64,000 nt of DNA, from assembly GCF_949987535.1 (NCBI RefSeq), contig NC_080074.1, positions 30,155,478 through 30,219,477 on the forward strand, written 5' to 3'. The DNA is from Balaenoptera acutorostrata. Its lineage: Eukaryota > Chordata > Mammalia > Artiodactyla > Balaenopteridae. This document shows positions 33,146 to 45,460 of this stretch, piece by piece (position 1 is the first letter of the stretch; every line of letters starts with the position of its first letter). The notes under the pieces were generated by a model. It was given only the letters and a program-made list of their open reading frames with translations. It was not told the DNA's origin and searched no databases. The position numbers and the translations under genes were made by a program.

Positions 33146-35690
33146 GTCTGTTGATGGGCACTTGGATTGTTTCCATGTCTTGGTTATTGTAAGTAGTGTT
33201 GCTATGAATATTGGGGTGTATGTATCTTTTCAAATTAGAGTTTTTGTTTTTTCTAGATATATACACAGAAATGGGATTTCTGGATCATATGGTAGTTCTG
33301 TTTTTAGTTTTGTATGGAAACTTCATACTGTTTTCCTTAGTGGTGGCATCAATTTACATTCTCGCCAACAGTGTAAGAGGGTTCCCTTTTCTCCACACCT
33401 CTCCAGCATTTATTGCTTATAGACTTTTTGATGAGAGCTATTCTGACCAATATGAGGTGACACCTCATTGTGGGTTTGATTGGCATTTCTCTAATAATTA
33501 GCAATGTTAAGCACCTTTTCATGTGCTTTTTGGCCATCTGCATGTCTTCTTTTGAAAAATGTCCATTTAGATCTTCTGCCCACTTTTTGATTGGGTTGTT
33601 TTTATTTTTATTTTTATTAAGCTCTATGAGCTGTTTGTGTATTTTGGATATTAACCCCTTGTTGGTTGCATCACTTGCAAATATTTTCTCCCATTCCATA
33701 GGTAGTCTTTTCATTTTGTTGATGATTTCTTTTGCTGTGCAAAAGCTTTTAAGTTTGATTTGATCCCATTTGTTCATTTTTGTTTTATTTCTTTTGCCTT
33801 GGGACACTGATCTAAGAAAATATTGCTACAATTTATGTCAGAGAACATTTTGCCTATGTTCTCTCCCAGGAGTTTTATGGTGTCATATCTTATATTTAGG
33901 TCTTTAAACCATTTTGAGTTTATTTTTGTATATCATGTGAAGGAGTGTTCTAATTTCATTGATTTACATGTAGTTGTCCAGCTTTCCCAACACCACTTGT
34001 TGAAGAGACTGTCTTTTCTCCATTGTGTATTCTTATGTCCTTTGTCATAGATTAATTGACTACAGGTGTGTGGGTTTATTTCTGGCCTTTCTGTTCTTTT
34101 CCAATGATTTATGTGTTTGTTTTTGTGCCAATACCACACTGTTTTGATTACTGTAGCTTTATAGTATAGTCTGAAGTCTGGAAAGGTTATGCCTCCAGCT
34201 TTGTTCTTTTTTCCTCAGAATTGTTTTGGCAATTCTAGGCCATTTATGGTTCCATATAAATTTTAAGATTATTTGTTCTAGTTCTGTGAAAAACGTCATG
34301 GATATTTTGATAGGGATTGCATTAAATCTGTAGATTGCCTTGGGTAGTATGGTCATTTTAACAATATTAATTCTTCCAATCCAAGAGCATGGGATACCTT
34401 TCCATTTCTTTGACTCATCCTCAATGTCCTTTATCAATTTTTCATAGTCTTCAGCATACAGTTCTTTCACCTCCTTGGTTAAGTTTTTTCATAGGTATTT
34501 GTTTTGGACATGATTTTAAACAGGATTTTTTAAAAATTTTCTCTTTCTGATATTTCATTCTAAGTATAAAGAAATGCAACAGGTTTCTGTATATTAATCT
34601 TGTATCTTGCTAACTTGCTAAATTAGTTTATTAGTTCTAATAGTTTTTGTGTGGAGAGTTTCAGGTTCTCTATATACAGTATCATGTCATCTGCAAATAG
34701 TGACAGTTTTACCTCTTCTCTTCTAATTTATATACCTTTTATTTCTTTTTCTTGCTTGATTGCTGTTGCTAGGACTTCCAATACTATGTTGAATAGAAGT
34801 GGTGAGAGTGGGCATCTTTGTCCCATTCCTGAATTTAGTGTGAAGGCTTTCAGCTTTTCACTGTTGAATATTATGTTGGCTGTAGGTTTGTCATAAATGG
34901 CGTTTATTATGTTGAGACATGTTCCCTCTATACCCACTTTGGTGAGAGTTTGTATCATGAATGGATGTTGAATTTTGTCAAATGCTTTTTCTGCATCTAT
35001 TGAGATGATCATGTAGTTTTTGTCTTTCCTTTTGTTTATGGGGTGTATCACATTGGTTGATTTGTGTATGCTGAACCATCCTTGTGACCTTAGAATGAAT
35101 CCAACTTGATCATTGTGTATGATCCTTTATATGTGTTGCTGGATTCAGTTTGCTAATTTTTTTGAAGATTTTTGCATCTATATTCATCAAACACATTGGC
35201 CTGTAATTTTCTTTCCTTTTTTTGTAGTGTCTTTGTCTTGTTTTGATATCAGGGTGATGGTGGCTTCATGGAGTGAATTTGGGAGTGTTTCCTCCTCTTC
35301 AATTTTTTGGAATAGTTTGAGCAGGATAGGTATATGTTCTTCTTTGCATGTTGGATAGAATTGTGAAGCTGTTCATTCCTGGACTTTTGTTTGGAGGGAA
35401 TATTTTTTAAATTGCAGATTCTATTTCACTTCTAGTGTTTGGTCTGTTCAAATTATGTTTCTTCTTGACTCCTTTTTGGCAGGCTGTATGTTTCCAGAAA
35501 CTTGTCCATTTCTTATAGGTCATCCAATTTGTTGGTATATAACTGTTCATAGTATTCTTCTGGGATTTTTTATTGTATTTCAGTGGTATCAGTTGTTATT
35601 TCTCCTCTTTCATTATTTATTTATTCATTTTTTGTGGGGTCCTTTCTCTTTTCTTCTTGGTTAGCCTGGCTAGTCACTTGGTTACTATAT
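33146..35690 (-). mobile_element. L1 ORF2 fragment, antisense (RT and C-terminal part)
   Basis: Minus-strand ORF2 in broken frames. The reverse-transcriptase domain is recognisable: [17 protein letters not shown] (within 34728-35051), a [20 protein letters not shown] segment where the family has [13 protein letters not shown], and the FADDM catalytic motif at about 34683-34703. The C-terminal part includes [18 protein letters not shown] (34159-34470). The frame is broken by stops. The 3' UTR and the last part of ORF2 are missing on the left. The right end falls at the linker between endonuclease and RT. Plus-strand open frames across it are shadows. Confidence 0.93.
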
Positions 35691-36319
35691 ACCTGAGGAC
35701 AGCTATTCTGTCCTGTGATGGAGATGCTGATGCCTGAGCAAGCAGCAACTGAAGATCTCAGTGGGTAAATCCTGAAGAGCCAGGCATTGGTTTTACAGTT
35801 GGAACAGGAGCATTGGTTTTACAGTTGTGGCAGCCAGGAGCAAGTAGAAATAGAAGATTGATGATGGAAATCTTGGGAAAGAATGGATGAATCAATATTT
35901 CATTACTTACTCACATGAAAATTCATTTCTCTAGCAAGCATTTGGTGTTGAATTCTAAGGTCTTACATAAGTCAATCTAATTCTGTCATTTTTAAAAAAG
36001 ATTCATTTGTAACTTTGAGCAAATTGTTTCCTTTTTAATACTGTTAGCACATGCTTCTGCTATCAGTCTTCTGTATGTATAAATTAATAACTTAGAACCA
36101 TACAAATGAAGTTGACTATAAATTTAAACAGATGTGGTCTAGATTTAAATGATGACCTGTTCAGTGATGATCTTTGAAAGTTTTCTATAAAACTCTACAA
36201 CATATCTTAATAATTATGTTTTGCTTGTTCTATAGTTGCATAAAAGAAATGCATTGAATCATTTATTTTTCACAAATACATTAGAAAATATCATTAGAAA
36301 TATATTTCATTCATTTAGC
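35691..36319. other. Unassigned; small tandem duplication
   Basis: GCATTGGTTTTACAGTTG occurs twice with a 26-base period (35784-35801 and 35810-35827). No other feature is recognised. Confidence 0.5.
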
Positions 36320-36395
36320 ATTTATTCATCTCACAAACATTTGCTGAGTATTATGTGTCAGGCACTGTGCAAAGTGCTGAAATAATCAGAAGCTA
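36320..36395 (-). mobile_element. L2 3' end scrap, antisense
   Basis: 'catttgctgagtattatgtg' followed by 'tcaggcactgtgcaaagtgc' is the reverse complement of the terminal L2 sequence. Confidence 0.7.
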
Positions 36396-38879
36396 GTAGA
36401 ACCTAGTAGAGATTTGTTACTCAATGAAAGCTATGTTATGTTCAAAACAATTTAGAATAGTGAAAATTCAAATAAATATAATGCATCATTGTGTAGTTAT
36501 AATATAAGGCTTTCTGGTTTACTTATTGTCTGTTTATTTCATCTCCAGAACTTCAGGGCTCCTGTCAATCCTTAGGTAGTCAGTGCAGAAATAATCAAAA
36601 TACCATCTTTAAACTGATCAAGAAACTGGAGCTTAACAATGGACAGGACACATTCTGTCAAGGAATGTTGCAGCCATTTTTCAATGGATAATTTAATTTC
36701 TGCATTTTGTAGGGAAGACAGGGAGTGAAACTCGTTATAAGCAGGTCCCTTATATGTTCTAAAATTGACCTAGTAATTTAACATAATTATGTAATGTAAT
36801 CTGCACAAAAATTCCAGATACTTTATCCCTGTTTTCACAGGAAACTGAGATTTAAGCATATTGAAGTTTGTCAGATTTTATCTAGCTACTGCAGAGCCTT
36901 GTCTATCTCCTCTAGGAGACCGTGTACTTTTCATTTTATCACATTCAGAATCATTCTGAAGACAATGTTAGAATGATTCAAACAGAAAGGATTACAGCAT
37001 CTTAAGGTATATTTTGCGTTAGAATTTGTAACGTATTTTCATCTATACATATTATGTGATCCTTAAAATAACTCTTGTTCTTGATATTCACATTGATAAA
37101 AGTGTTTTGTAAAAAAATGATGCACTAGAGGAATCCTTTTGATGCCTTCTCAATGGAAGTGAGTTTAATGTAATTAGGTTTATTTTGAGGCAGAAAAATA
37201 AAACTAGGCCTAAGAGCTTAATTAAAGAAACATCATCATGTTACACTCTCCAAATATTTCAGTAAGATATTCTGGACTACCTGGTTATTTTCTAGAACTA
37301 AAGACAACAACATATTACTCACATAGTTTTCAGGTATACCATGTTTTACCTACCTCCATCTCAGTTAATTACAGTATTGATTGGGGGGGGTGGCTCTAAT
37401 GAGAGACATGTGTTGAAAATCATGAATATTACAGTGATCCATGACCTTATTTCTTAATATGTAGACTAAGTCATCCTAAGGGTAAAATATTACAGTTTCA
37501 AGTGTAGGGCCCCTTATTAATATTGAATACAAAAACTTTGTATTCTGAAATAATTTTAAACTCTTCATGGAAGTTAAAAAATAGTACAGACTTCCATGTA
37601 CACTTCACTTATCTTTCCTCAATGATAACATCTTACATGATCATAATACAATAATCAGAATAGGAAGATTGGTACAATACTATTAACTAAATGACAGACT
37701 ATATTCATATTTTAACTCTTTAGTCTTTAATTTTATTTATATTAATTTATTCTTCCATTTAATTATTTATTGATGCTTCCTTAGGAGAAGTTTTAACATG
37801 TTTCTGTGTAGTTGTCAATAGATGTCAACCTTTATGTTTATAGTCACAAATTAGGAGTGGAATAGAAGACTTTTTTCTGGGGAGTAAAAGAAAATTCTAT
37901 GAGTTATTCAATGGGAAGAAAAAAAAAGACATCCTATCTTCCTTTTTGTGAACATATCTAATACAGAAACTTCCATTTTTAGTCTGGCTCACTCTAGTCA
38001 AAAGAATAGAAAGAAGAATAAAAGTACAATCCACACTGAATAGAATTTAGATTACAAAACAATAAAATATATTAAAATATAAAATATGTTATATCCTCAT
38101 TAAAAAAATCATCAGAAGACAAGCAAGAATTCCTTATGGAAATTGAAATACATAAAAGCTGCTGATAGAGGCACTGCTCAGATTAGTCAATGAGGCCAGG
38201 TTATTCATTTATTTTAAGAGAACTTCACGATGTGCTTTTGGGAAGGCCAGCTTCTCTTGGCTGTTCTCTGGTTGGAACACCTGGGGCAGAAAACTCTTAA
38301 CTGGTGCCAGGAGCTTATATCATTGCAATTTAAATGTCCAGAATTAACTGTAAAATCACCAATAAGATCATAATTTGCTTTTAAAATCCCCATTCCTGAA
38401 CTTTAAACTTTCATTTGATTATATTTTTGATCATTTCTCTTTTGTAGTTTTCAAACTTGAAAACTATTTAACCTGCAATATTGAAAGTATACTATTATAA
38501 AACAATCATTCAGATTGAAGCTATTCAGTTCACATCAGTATAATCAACAAATGGCAGAACTTTCTGTATATTAAAAATATCTGTATATTTCCTGATTTTG
38601 GTACATAGCCAAACAATGGTTTAATTCTGGAAAGATAAGGTCTGAATTTTGTCAAAAATCAATATTTTGACATCACAGGCCTTGAACCAAGCAATGATAA
38701 TTTTCAGTAGAAAACCATTTAAATATATTAGAAGTGTTAAGGTTAGCTCTATACAACTGATTTGTTCATTTAAAAAAACTGAATTAATTTCCAATTTTAT
38801 TTAGTCAGCATTACTTAAAATTTTATCCCAACTTGGAGAAGGCTATTTATATTTCTAAACTAGAGAAAAATAACCCTTT
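36396..38879. other. Unassigned unique sequence
   Basis: AT-rich with no recognised repeat or gene. A G8 run lies at about 37383-37390. The block 38210-38340 is slightly GC-richer, but carries no signal I can name. Confidence 0.4.
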
Positions 38880-39010
38880 AAAGTGCATACTACATAACGG
38901 AAATTATTCTAAGCATTTTACATAAACAACTTAATCATTCTAAAATAATCTAAGTAGGTATTATTATATTTTCTTCATTTTTTCAGATAACTAAACTAAG
39001 GCAAAAAGGG
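38880..39010 (-). mobile_element. MIR fragment, antisense
   Basis: 'aaattattctaagcatttta', 'acaacttaatcattctaaaa', 'gtaggtattattatattttc' and 'ttcagataactaaactaagg' follow the reverse-complement MIR core. Confidence 0.7.
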
Positions 39011-39369
39011 ATTGAAGAGAATATTCCTCATATTGCTTGGAAGATTGGATTGGGTGAATCTGTAATCTCTTTCAGCTCTAAGATTCTGCAGTGTTACTAA
39101 AAGATATGTCTTAACAACAATGAAGAAAGAAGGATGGGAGGAATACTAAGTATCACCATACACTTATCCTGTTAGAAACAGGTCATCAATTACACTTGCC
39201 AATTTACTCACAAGAATTTGAAATTAGCCCTGTTCTCACTTTTTGGGAACGAGATTTTTAGTAAAGTAGTCTCTAACGTCTTCTACAATTACGGCATAGG
39301 GATCTGGCCTCAAACTATTTCTCATAAATAATAATTCAAAAAATATTAAGAGTATAGAGTAGAAAGAGT

Positions 39370-41095
39370 GAATTTAGAATGTCCATACTCCCCAAAGTCA
39401 TCTATAGACTCAACACAATCCCTAGCACAATCTCAATGGCATTTTTCACAGAAATGAAAAAAAATTATAAAATTCATATGAAACCACAAAAGACCTCAAA
39501 TGGCCAAAGCAATCCTAAGAAAGAACAAAGCTGGATGCATCACACTTCCTAATTTCAAACTACACTACAAAGCTATAGTAATCAAAACAGCATTGTACTG
39601 GCATTAAAAATAGACACAAAGATCAACAGAATAGAATCAAAGGTCAAGAAAGAAACCCTCACATATGTAGTCTACTAATATTTGACAAGAGAATCAAGAA
39701 TATGCCATGGGGAAGAGGTAGTCTCTTCAATAAATGGTGATGGGAAAATTGGATAACCACAGGCAGAAAAATGAAATTGGACTCCTGTCTTACACCACTC
39801 ACAAAAATTAATTTGAAATGAATTAAAGACTTAAACATAAGACTTAAAACTCCTACAAGAAAACATAGGGAAAACTTTTTGACATTGTTCTTGACAATGA
39901 TTTTTTAAAAGGATATGACATCAAAAGCAAAAGCAAAAATCAGTAAGTTGGACTATATCACACTAAAATGCTTCTGCACAGCAAAAGAAACAGTCAACAA
40001 TATTAAAAAGCAACCTATGGAATGTTAGAAAATATTTGCAAACCATATATCTGATAAGGGGTTAGTATCCAAAATATATAAAGTACTTATATAGCTCAAT
40101 AACAAATAAACAAACAATCTGATTAAAAGATGGATGGTGGAATTAGACATTTGTCCAAAGAAGACATACAAATGGCAACAGGATACATGAAAAGGTGCTC
40201 AGATGCTCAACATTACGAATTATCAGGGAAATACAAATTATAACCACAAGGAGATCTCACGTCACACCTGTTGGAACGGCTATCATCAAGATGACAAGAG
40301 GTAACAAGTGTTGGTGAGGATGTGGAGAAAGGGGAATGCTTGTGCATAGTGAATTGGTACAGCCACAATGGAGAATAGTATGGAGGTTTCTCAAAAACTT
40401 GAAAATAGAATTACCATATGATCCAGCAATCCCACTTCTGGGTATATACCTAAATGAAATGAAAACAGGATCTTAAAGAGATATCTGCATTCCCATGTTC
40501 CTTGCAGTATTATTTATAATAGTCAAGATAAGCAAACAACCTAACAGTCTGTCAATAGATGAGTGGATAAAGAAGATATGGTATGTATATACAGTAGAAT
40601 ATCATTCAGCCAGAAGGAAGAAGAAAATCCTGCCATTTGAGATAAATGGATGGATTGAAGGTATTATGCTACGTGAAATAAGTTAGAGAAAGGAAAATAT
40701 TGTATGATCTAACTTATATGTGGAATCCAGAAGAGCCAGACTCATAGAAATAGAGTAGAATTGTGGTAACCTGGAGCTAGAGATGGGAAAAATGTGGAAA
40801 GGTTGGTCTAAGTGTACAAACTTCCAGTTAGAAGATGAGTAAGTTCTGGGAATCTAATATACAGCATTGGGAATATAGTTAACAACCCCATACAATATAC
40901 TTGAAAGTTGCTAAGAGAGTAGATCTTAAGTGTTCTCACCCCAAAATGAAATCGAATTACGTGACACTGTGGAGGTGTTAGCTAAAGCTCTGATGTTAAT
41001 CATATTGGACTATATAAATGTATCAGATCAACAGGTTGTATATCTTAAACTTACACAATGTTATATGTCAATTATATCTCAATAAAATGAGTGAA
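39370..41095 (+). mobile_element. Old L1, sense: ORF2 end and 3' UTR
   Basis: 5'-truncated L1 starting in ORF2 ('gtccatactccccaaagtca', 'acactacaaagctatagtaa', 'cagcattgtactggcattaa') and continuing through the ORF2 C-terminus. The residual frame 40495-40686 contains EWIKKIWYVYTVEYHSA, the decayed form of an L1 C-terminal signature. It ends in the 3' UTR with 'atatctcaataaaatgagtg' and an A-rich tail. Many frameshifts; inactive. No clear target duplication found. Confidence 0.9.
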
Positions 41096-41244
41096 AAAAG
41101 AAAATACACATGTTATAAATACTAGATTGTTTTTTAACTATACTGAAAATACTTAAATGAACATTTGTTAAATTAATATGTCCATATGAAATAAATTACA
41201 ATTTAAATAACTCATAAAAAAAGAATCAAAACAATAGAACTGGG

Positions 41245-41405
41245 TGTCATCCCAACTCTGTTCTGCAAATATTAATAATTCACTTATCACTCAGCTTTGA
41301 TTTCCTCCTTTATAAAATATAAATAATGATACAAATCTCATAGGACTGTTTTGAGGATGAAAATTAAATAAATGTAAAAAACATGCCTGACAATTAGTAG
41401 AGAAT
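41245..41405 (+). mobile_element. MIR fragment
   Basis: 'gtgtcatcccaactctgttc', 'ttgatttcctcctttataaa', 'tctcataggactgttttgag' and 'gatgaaaattaaataaatgt' are in MIR sense order. Confidence 0.75.
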
Positions 41406-41486
41406 GCAATTCCTTATCATTATTACTTGTTACAAGAATGTCATTATAATGGAAACACGTTAGCGTTGGATTAAGAAGACTTACAA

Positions 41487-41687
41487 GCAGCTGCATAGCA
41501 CAGGGAGATCGGCTCGGCTCGTGCTTTGTGACCACCTAGAGGGGTGGGATAGGGAGAGTGGGAAGGAGACGCAAGAGGGAAGAGATATGGGGATATATGT
41601 ATATCTATAGCTGATTCACTTTGTTATACAGCAGAAACTAACGCACCGTTGTAAAGCAATTAGACTCCAATAAAGGTGTTAAAAAAA
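41487..41687 (+). mobile_element. Young L1 3' end with target duplication
   Basis: 201 bases of a low-divergence cetartiodactyl L1 3' UTR: 'agctgcatagcacagggaga', 'tgctttgtgaccacctagag', 'gctgattcactttgttatac', 'gactccaataaaggtgttaa' then A9. The target duplication AAGACTTACAA is exact on both sides (41476-41486 and 41688-41698). It includes the L1 polyadenylation signal AATAAA near 41669. A small internal duplication (GGCTC GGCTC near 41512) is peculiar to this copy. Confidence 0.95.
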
Positions 41688-41698
41688 AAGACTTACAA

Positions 41699-42944
41699 AT
41701 TCACATGTTTACAGAGGAACCACTTGCCCAAAGTAACATGAAAAATGAATAAAACTTGTCCTCCTGAGTTTCAACTTATAATTTCAACTGTGAGACCTCA
41801 AAATTTTGGTATTTCTGTTGTGTTTTAAGGTGCTTTATTGTATTTATTCCCATTTCTCAACAAGCTTTAGAGTTCGTCTGGAACAGAACACACACATTTC
41901 TAATCATACTAGCAGATTAAAATTGGCATTTAATCACCATAAAACTGGATATATTTTTTGAATTCAGCTTTAAATCCAGAAACTTAGAGAAGTGCAGGGC
42001 ATTCTACGTTTTGTAATATGTTCTTCACACATTCTCCCCTCTTATGATTGACTCTGTATTATCCTTTTTAGATCTTAAATATTTTAACTTGGTTCATGAT
42101 TTATTTTTTTAATGAAATATTGTGGAGAGAGGTACATTTTAAGAAAATGATGTCTTGTTTATGGAAGGGCATTCTATATAAGAAAAACTGAGGTGATCTT
42201 GTGCAAAGAAATACCCCATGGAAACTTTTCCATATGTGTTATAATTGATAAAATTTTTCTAAAATAAAATTTTTTTTTATTTAGTGAAAGTTTTAATCTA
42301 GTAGACTCTATAAATCAGCTTGAAGAAAATTTATCTCCACGGGGCATGAAAAAGAAAAAGAAAAAGACTGCCTTCCCTGTCCTCCTACATAATACTCAAT
42401 ATTCTAATAAGTAGTTTCAAAGCAGTAGTTCAAAACTGGATTTTAGGCAAAAAGAGCTTATGTCAGGGTGCTGTCAATGCCTTTGGGATTTTAAGAAAAA
42501 AGTTCTTAGGTTGGTTGCATAATATTTTCTATTTTATTTTTTCTCTTTCGTCCAAAAGAATTTCCTTAATGTGTCCTTTTTCAGTCCATTGACATTTCTA
42601 ATTTCAATCTTGAAGTTCATTTATTCTCTTTTCATTTTTTTCCAGTCATTACCATGTTGGGGATGCACGCAGTGCATAGCTCTAGAATACAAAACTTGAA
42701 TGAATTCTTATAAAAGCCAACATTTTTATTTCTATGTTAGAGAAGAAGAGATGGTCATAAATAATTTTGACTGAACTTGATTGAACTTGATTGCTGGATA
42801 AACCAGTGAGAGGATGAAAATAAAAATCCAAACAGTATTTTCAAGACAGTGTTGTTGGACGGACTAATTGGTTAAGTAGGAAGCTGTATGCAGGAATTTT
42901 ACAAAGACAATACAAACTCAGAAGAAGGTGCAACTGGGAAACAC
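41699..42944. other. Unassigned sequence
   Basis: AT-rich DNA without a recognised repeat or gene. Confidence 0.4.
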
Positions 42945-43060
42945 ATGGGACTGTAAGTTTAGTGAAACAAGTTTTATTCCTGGTTGCACTACTTGTGACC
43001 TTAGCCAAGTTACTTAATTATCCTGGGTTTGTATTATGCCATATATGAAAGGATGGAGTT
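42945..43060 (+). mobile_element. MIR fragment
   Basis: 'gactgtaagtttagtgaaac', 'attcctggttgcactacttg' and 'gtgaccttagccaagttact' match the MIR head and core in sense orientation. Confidence 0.75.
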
Positions 43061-43204
43061 GGATTCATAGAACTTTAAAAACATTTACAACACTAAAATT
43101 TATAATACTCTTTGGTTTAATGCCTCAGTAATAGAAATTTAAATCATGTAGTGTTTTTGCACATGAAAGGAAAGAAAGGAAATTGAATGAGGACTTTTGC
43201 TCTA

Positions 43205-43345
43205 TATTGCTTTATATGTTTTATCCTCATTTTCAGATAGGTAATATTTAGAAAAGAACATCTTGTAACTTGTTCAGGATCACACAAGTAAATTGAGGGA
43301 CTGCCATGAAAGTCGGGAATTGCTTCCCAACACCAATCTCCTTCC
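43205..43345 (-). mobile_element. MIR fragment, antisense
   Basis: 'ttatcctcattttcagatag', 'taacttgttcaggatcacac' and 'aagtaaattgagggactgcc' are reverse-complement MIR. With the copy at 42945-43060 this gives two MIRs in opposite orientation 145 bases apart. The minus-strand frame 43144-43374 is not a gene. Confidence 0.8.
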
Positions 43346-44844
43346 ATTATACAGCATTTACTCTCAAAAGTCAATGACTGTGCTTGTTTTCCAAAAGAAA
43401 CTCAAATTTGCTTCAATGCTTTCACCTATGTTACAGGGGTGTGTTTGAGTAGTCAGGAGTTAAAAGTCTTTAGCTCCTCTTTGCATATTATGTTTCTTAA
43501 AGATTAAGAAAGTATATGGTTATTAATTAATAAATTTAAATTGTCTTAAATGGTTTAAACTAGGTTGGCATTAAGACTTCGACTACAAATTTCACTTAGA
43601 ATAACTATCTTTACCTTTTGGAGACAGTTTAAGAATAGAAATTGCTTACGAGTCTTGTTATAGTGGAGTTGCACAGCAGAATTTCCTAGTATTATTTGAT
43701 AACAAGTTCAGATAATATGGAAAACTCAATAACTAGGTTTGCTTTATAGTAATATAAAGTTTTTAAAATTTTGGCAAATTATATATTTGATTCGAGCCTG
43801 AGAAAGTAGATATAGATTAAATATAGGGTATAAGAAGAATATTATTTTCTTATATTTTGTTCTCAGAAAAAAAGGAATTTATTATAATTCTAGATGTGAG
43901 GTTTTTACATCATCCAAGGGAAGACTCCTTCAGAAATGTTTCTGATTAAGGTTACTTTATTTACATTGTCTCTTTCTTTGTTTCTGTACTTGAATCTTGT
44001 TAGGAAATTCCTTTGGGGCATGCCTCATGTCCTGAGGCATTTAACATTCTTAACCTATTTTCTTAGAACTTGCTTTTCATTTCCTGTGCTGAGCAAGCCA
44101 GTGAATTTGACCTTTGATATATAAAGAATGTACTTCAAGAAAGATCGAGCAAGGAGAATTATGGTGCCTTGTCATCTTTTATACATTGAAAAAAGATTTT
44201 TAGAAACATTGTGAGCATGCATACAATTGAACAAAATATATATTTAGGTTCATAGCACATCTTCTTCCCAGCAGATTTATTTATGGATAGATTACAGTCA
44301 ATGCCCTATGTAATTTTTAGATTACTACAAAGATAAATAGCATGATTTTTCATTCTTGTTGTTTTTATATATTCTTCTGGTCATCTTAATTATTATTCAG
44401 AAGATAAGAATAATTAAACAAGTAACTTTGTTGCTATGTACTTCTAATATGTTTAGTTTATTCTTCAGGCTGAATATATAAGCATTGCATGTATGCATTT
44501 AAATCTCCTAATTGAAAATAACTTCAAGTCATTTTTGATAATAAATATGTTTTGTTCATTTGAAATATCCTAAGAAAGCATACACTCGATATACCTAAAT
44601 ATAACAAAATTTTTGCTCACTTATCTTTGCCACATATATTCAATATAAACAACCAAAAAACTGAAGGAAAGCATACTTAAGTAGCAACATTTACTAGTCT
44701 TATTTTACTGTTTAAGAGTAACATTCAACTTTTTCATTTGCATTTGGTACAAAATTACTTACTTTACTTGGATTGCACTTGGTACTTATTCTAAAGTAGA
44801 ACTTGTAAAAACTGCTTTTACAAATAAAGACTTTAATATTTCAT
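43346..44844. other. Unassigned AT-rich sequence
   Basis: No recognised repeat, RNA or gene. The frame at 43936-44124 is short and featureless. Confidence 0.4.
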
Positions 44845-45460
44845 TCATTCACCACATTTATCGTGCAGTTATTAAGGGCTTCCCTGGTGGTGCAGTGGTT
44901 GAGAATCTGCCTGCCAATGCAGGGGACACAGGTTCGAGCCCTGGTCTGGGAAGATCCCACATGCCACGGAGCAACTAGGCCTGTGAGCCACAATTACTGA
45001 GCCTGTGCGTCTGGAGCCTGTGCTCCGCAACAAGAGAGGCCGCGATAGTGAGAGGCCCGCGCACCGCGATGAAGAGTGGCCCCCACTTGCCGCAACTAGA
45101 GAAAGCCCTCGCACAGAAACGAAGACCCAACACAGCCATAAATAAATAATTTTTTTAAAAAAATGCTAAACATTATGCTAGATGTTGGAGACACAATATG
45201 AATAAGACGTGGTCCTGTCCTCAAGACAATATATAAGTAAAAAGGCAGTTAATTGAGACCGATGATTTCTGTGATGGGTGTAAGTACAGAAGGCTATAGG
45301 AGCACATAGGAGGCACACCAATCTCATTTGGAAGTAACGGAGGAGGCAAAGGGGAGGACATAGTATTTTAGCTAAGACCTGGAGGTTGAGAAAGAATTAG
45401 TCAGTTAAAGAGGAATTATATTGGGTGGAAAGAGCACTCTAAGACTTTAAGAGTTTCTTC
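44845..45460 (-). mobile_element. L2 3' portion, antisense, split by a CHR SINE
   Basis: Left scrap 'attcattcaccacatttatc' (44845-44875) and right part 'tgctaaacattatgctagat', 'gttggagacacaatatgaat', 'aagacgtggtcctgtcctca' and 'ctaagacctggaggttgag' are reverse-complement L2. The SINE at 44876-45162 sits between them. Confidence 0.75.
44876..45162 (+). mobile_element. CHR SINE (cetacean long form), full length
   Basis: GGGCTTCCCTGGTGGTGCAG head, B box GGTTCGAGCCC, GC-rich body and 'gaagacccaacacagccata' end with an AAATAAAT tail. Inserted in an old L2. A clear target duplication is not visible, perhaps because the flank is A/T-rich. The minus-strand open frame 44872-45114 is a shadow. Confidence 0.93.

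Noticed and set aside
33088..33160. Junction of opposite L1 pieces as a second clear twin-priming event
   Set aside because: The sense arm looks older than the antisense arm, and I found no bracketing target duplication, so it is reported only as an open question.
33162..35664. Many plus-strand hydrophobic frames that look like membrane proteins
   Set aside because: They are the antisense of L1 ORF2, which gives Phe/Leu/Ser-rich shadows. The same applies to 51192-52345 on the plus strand.
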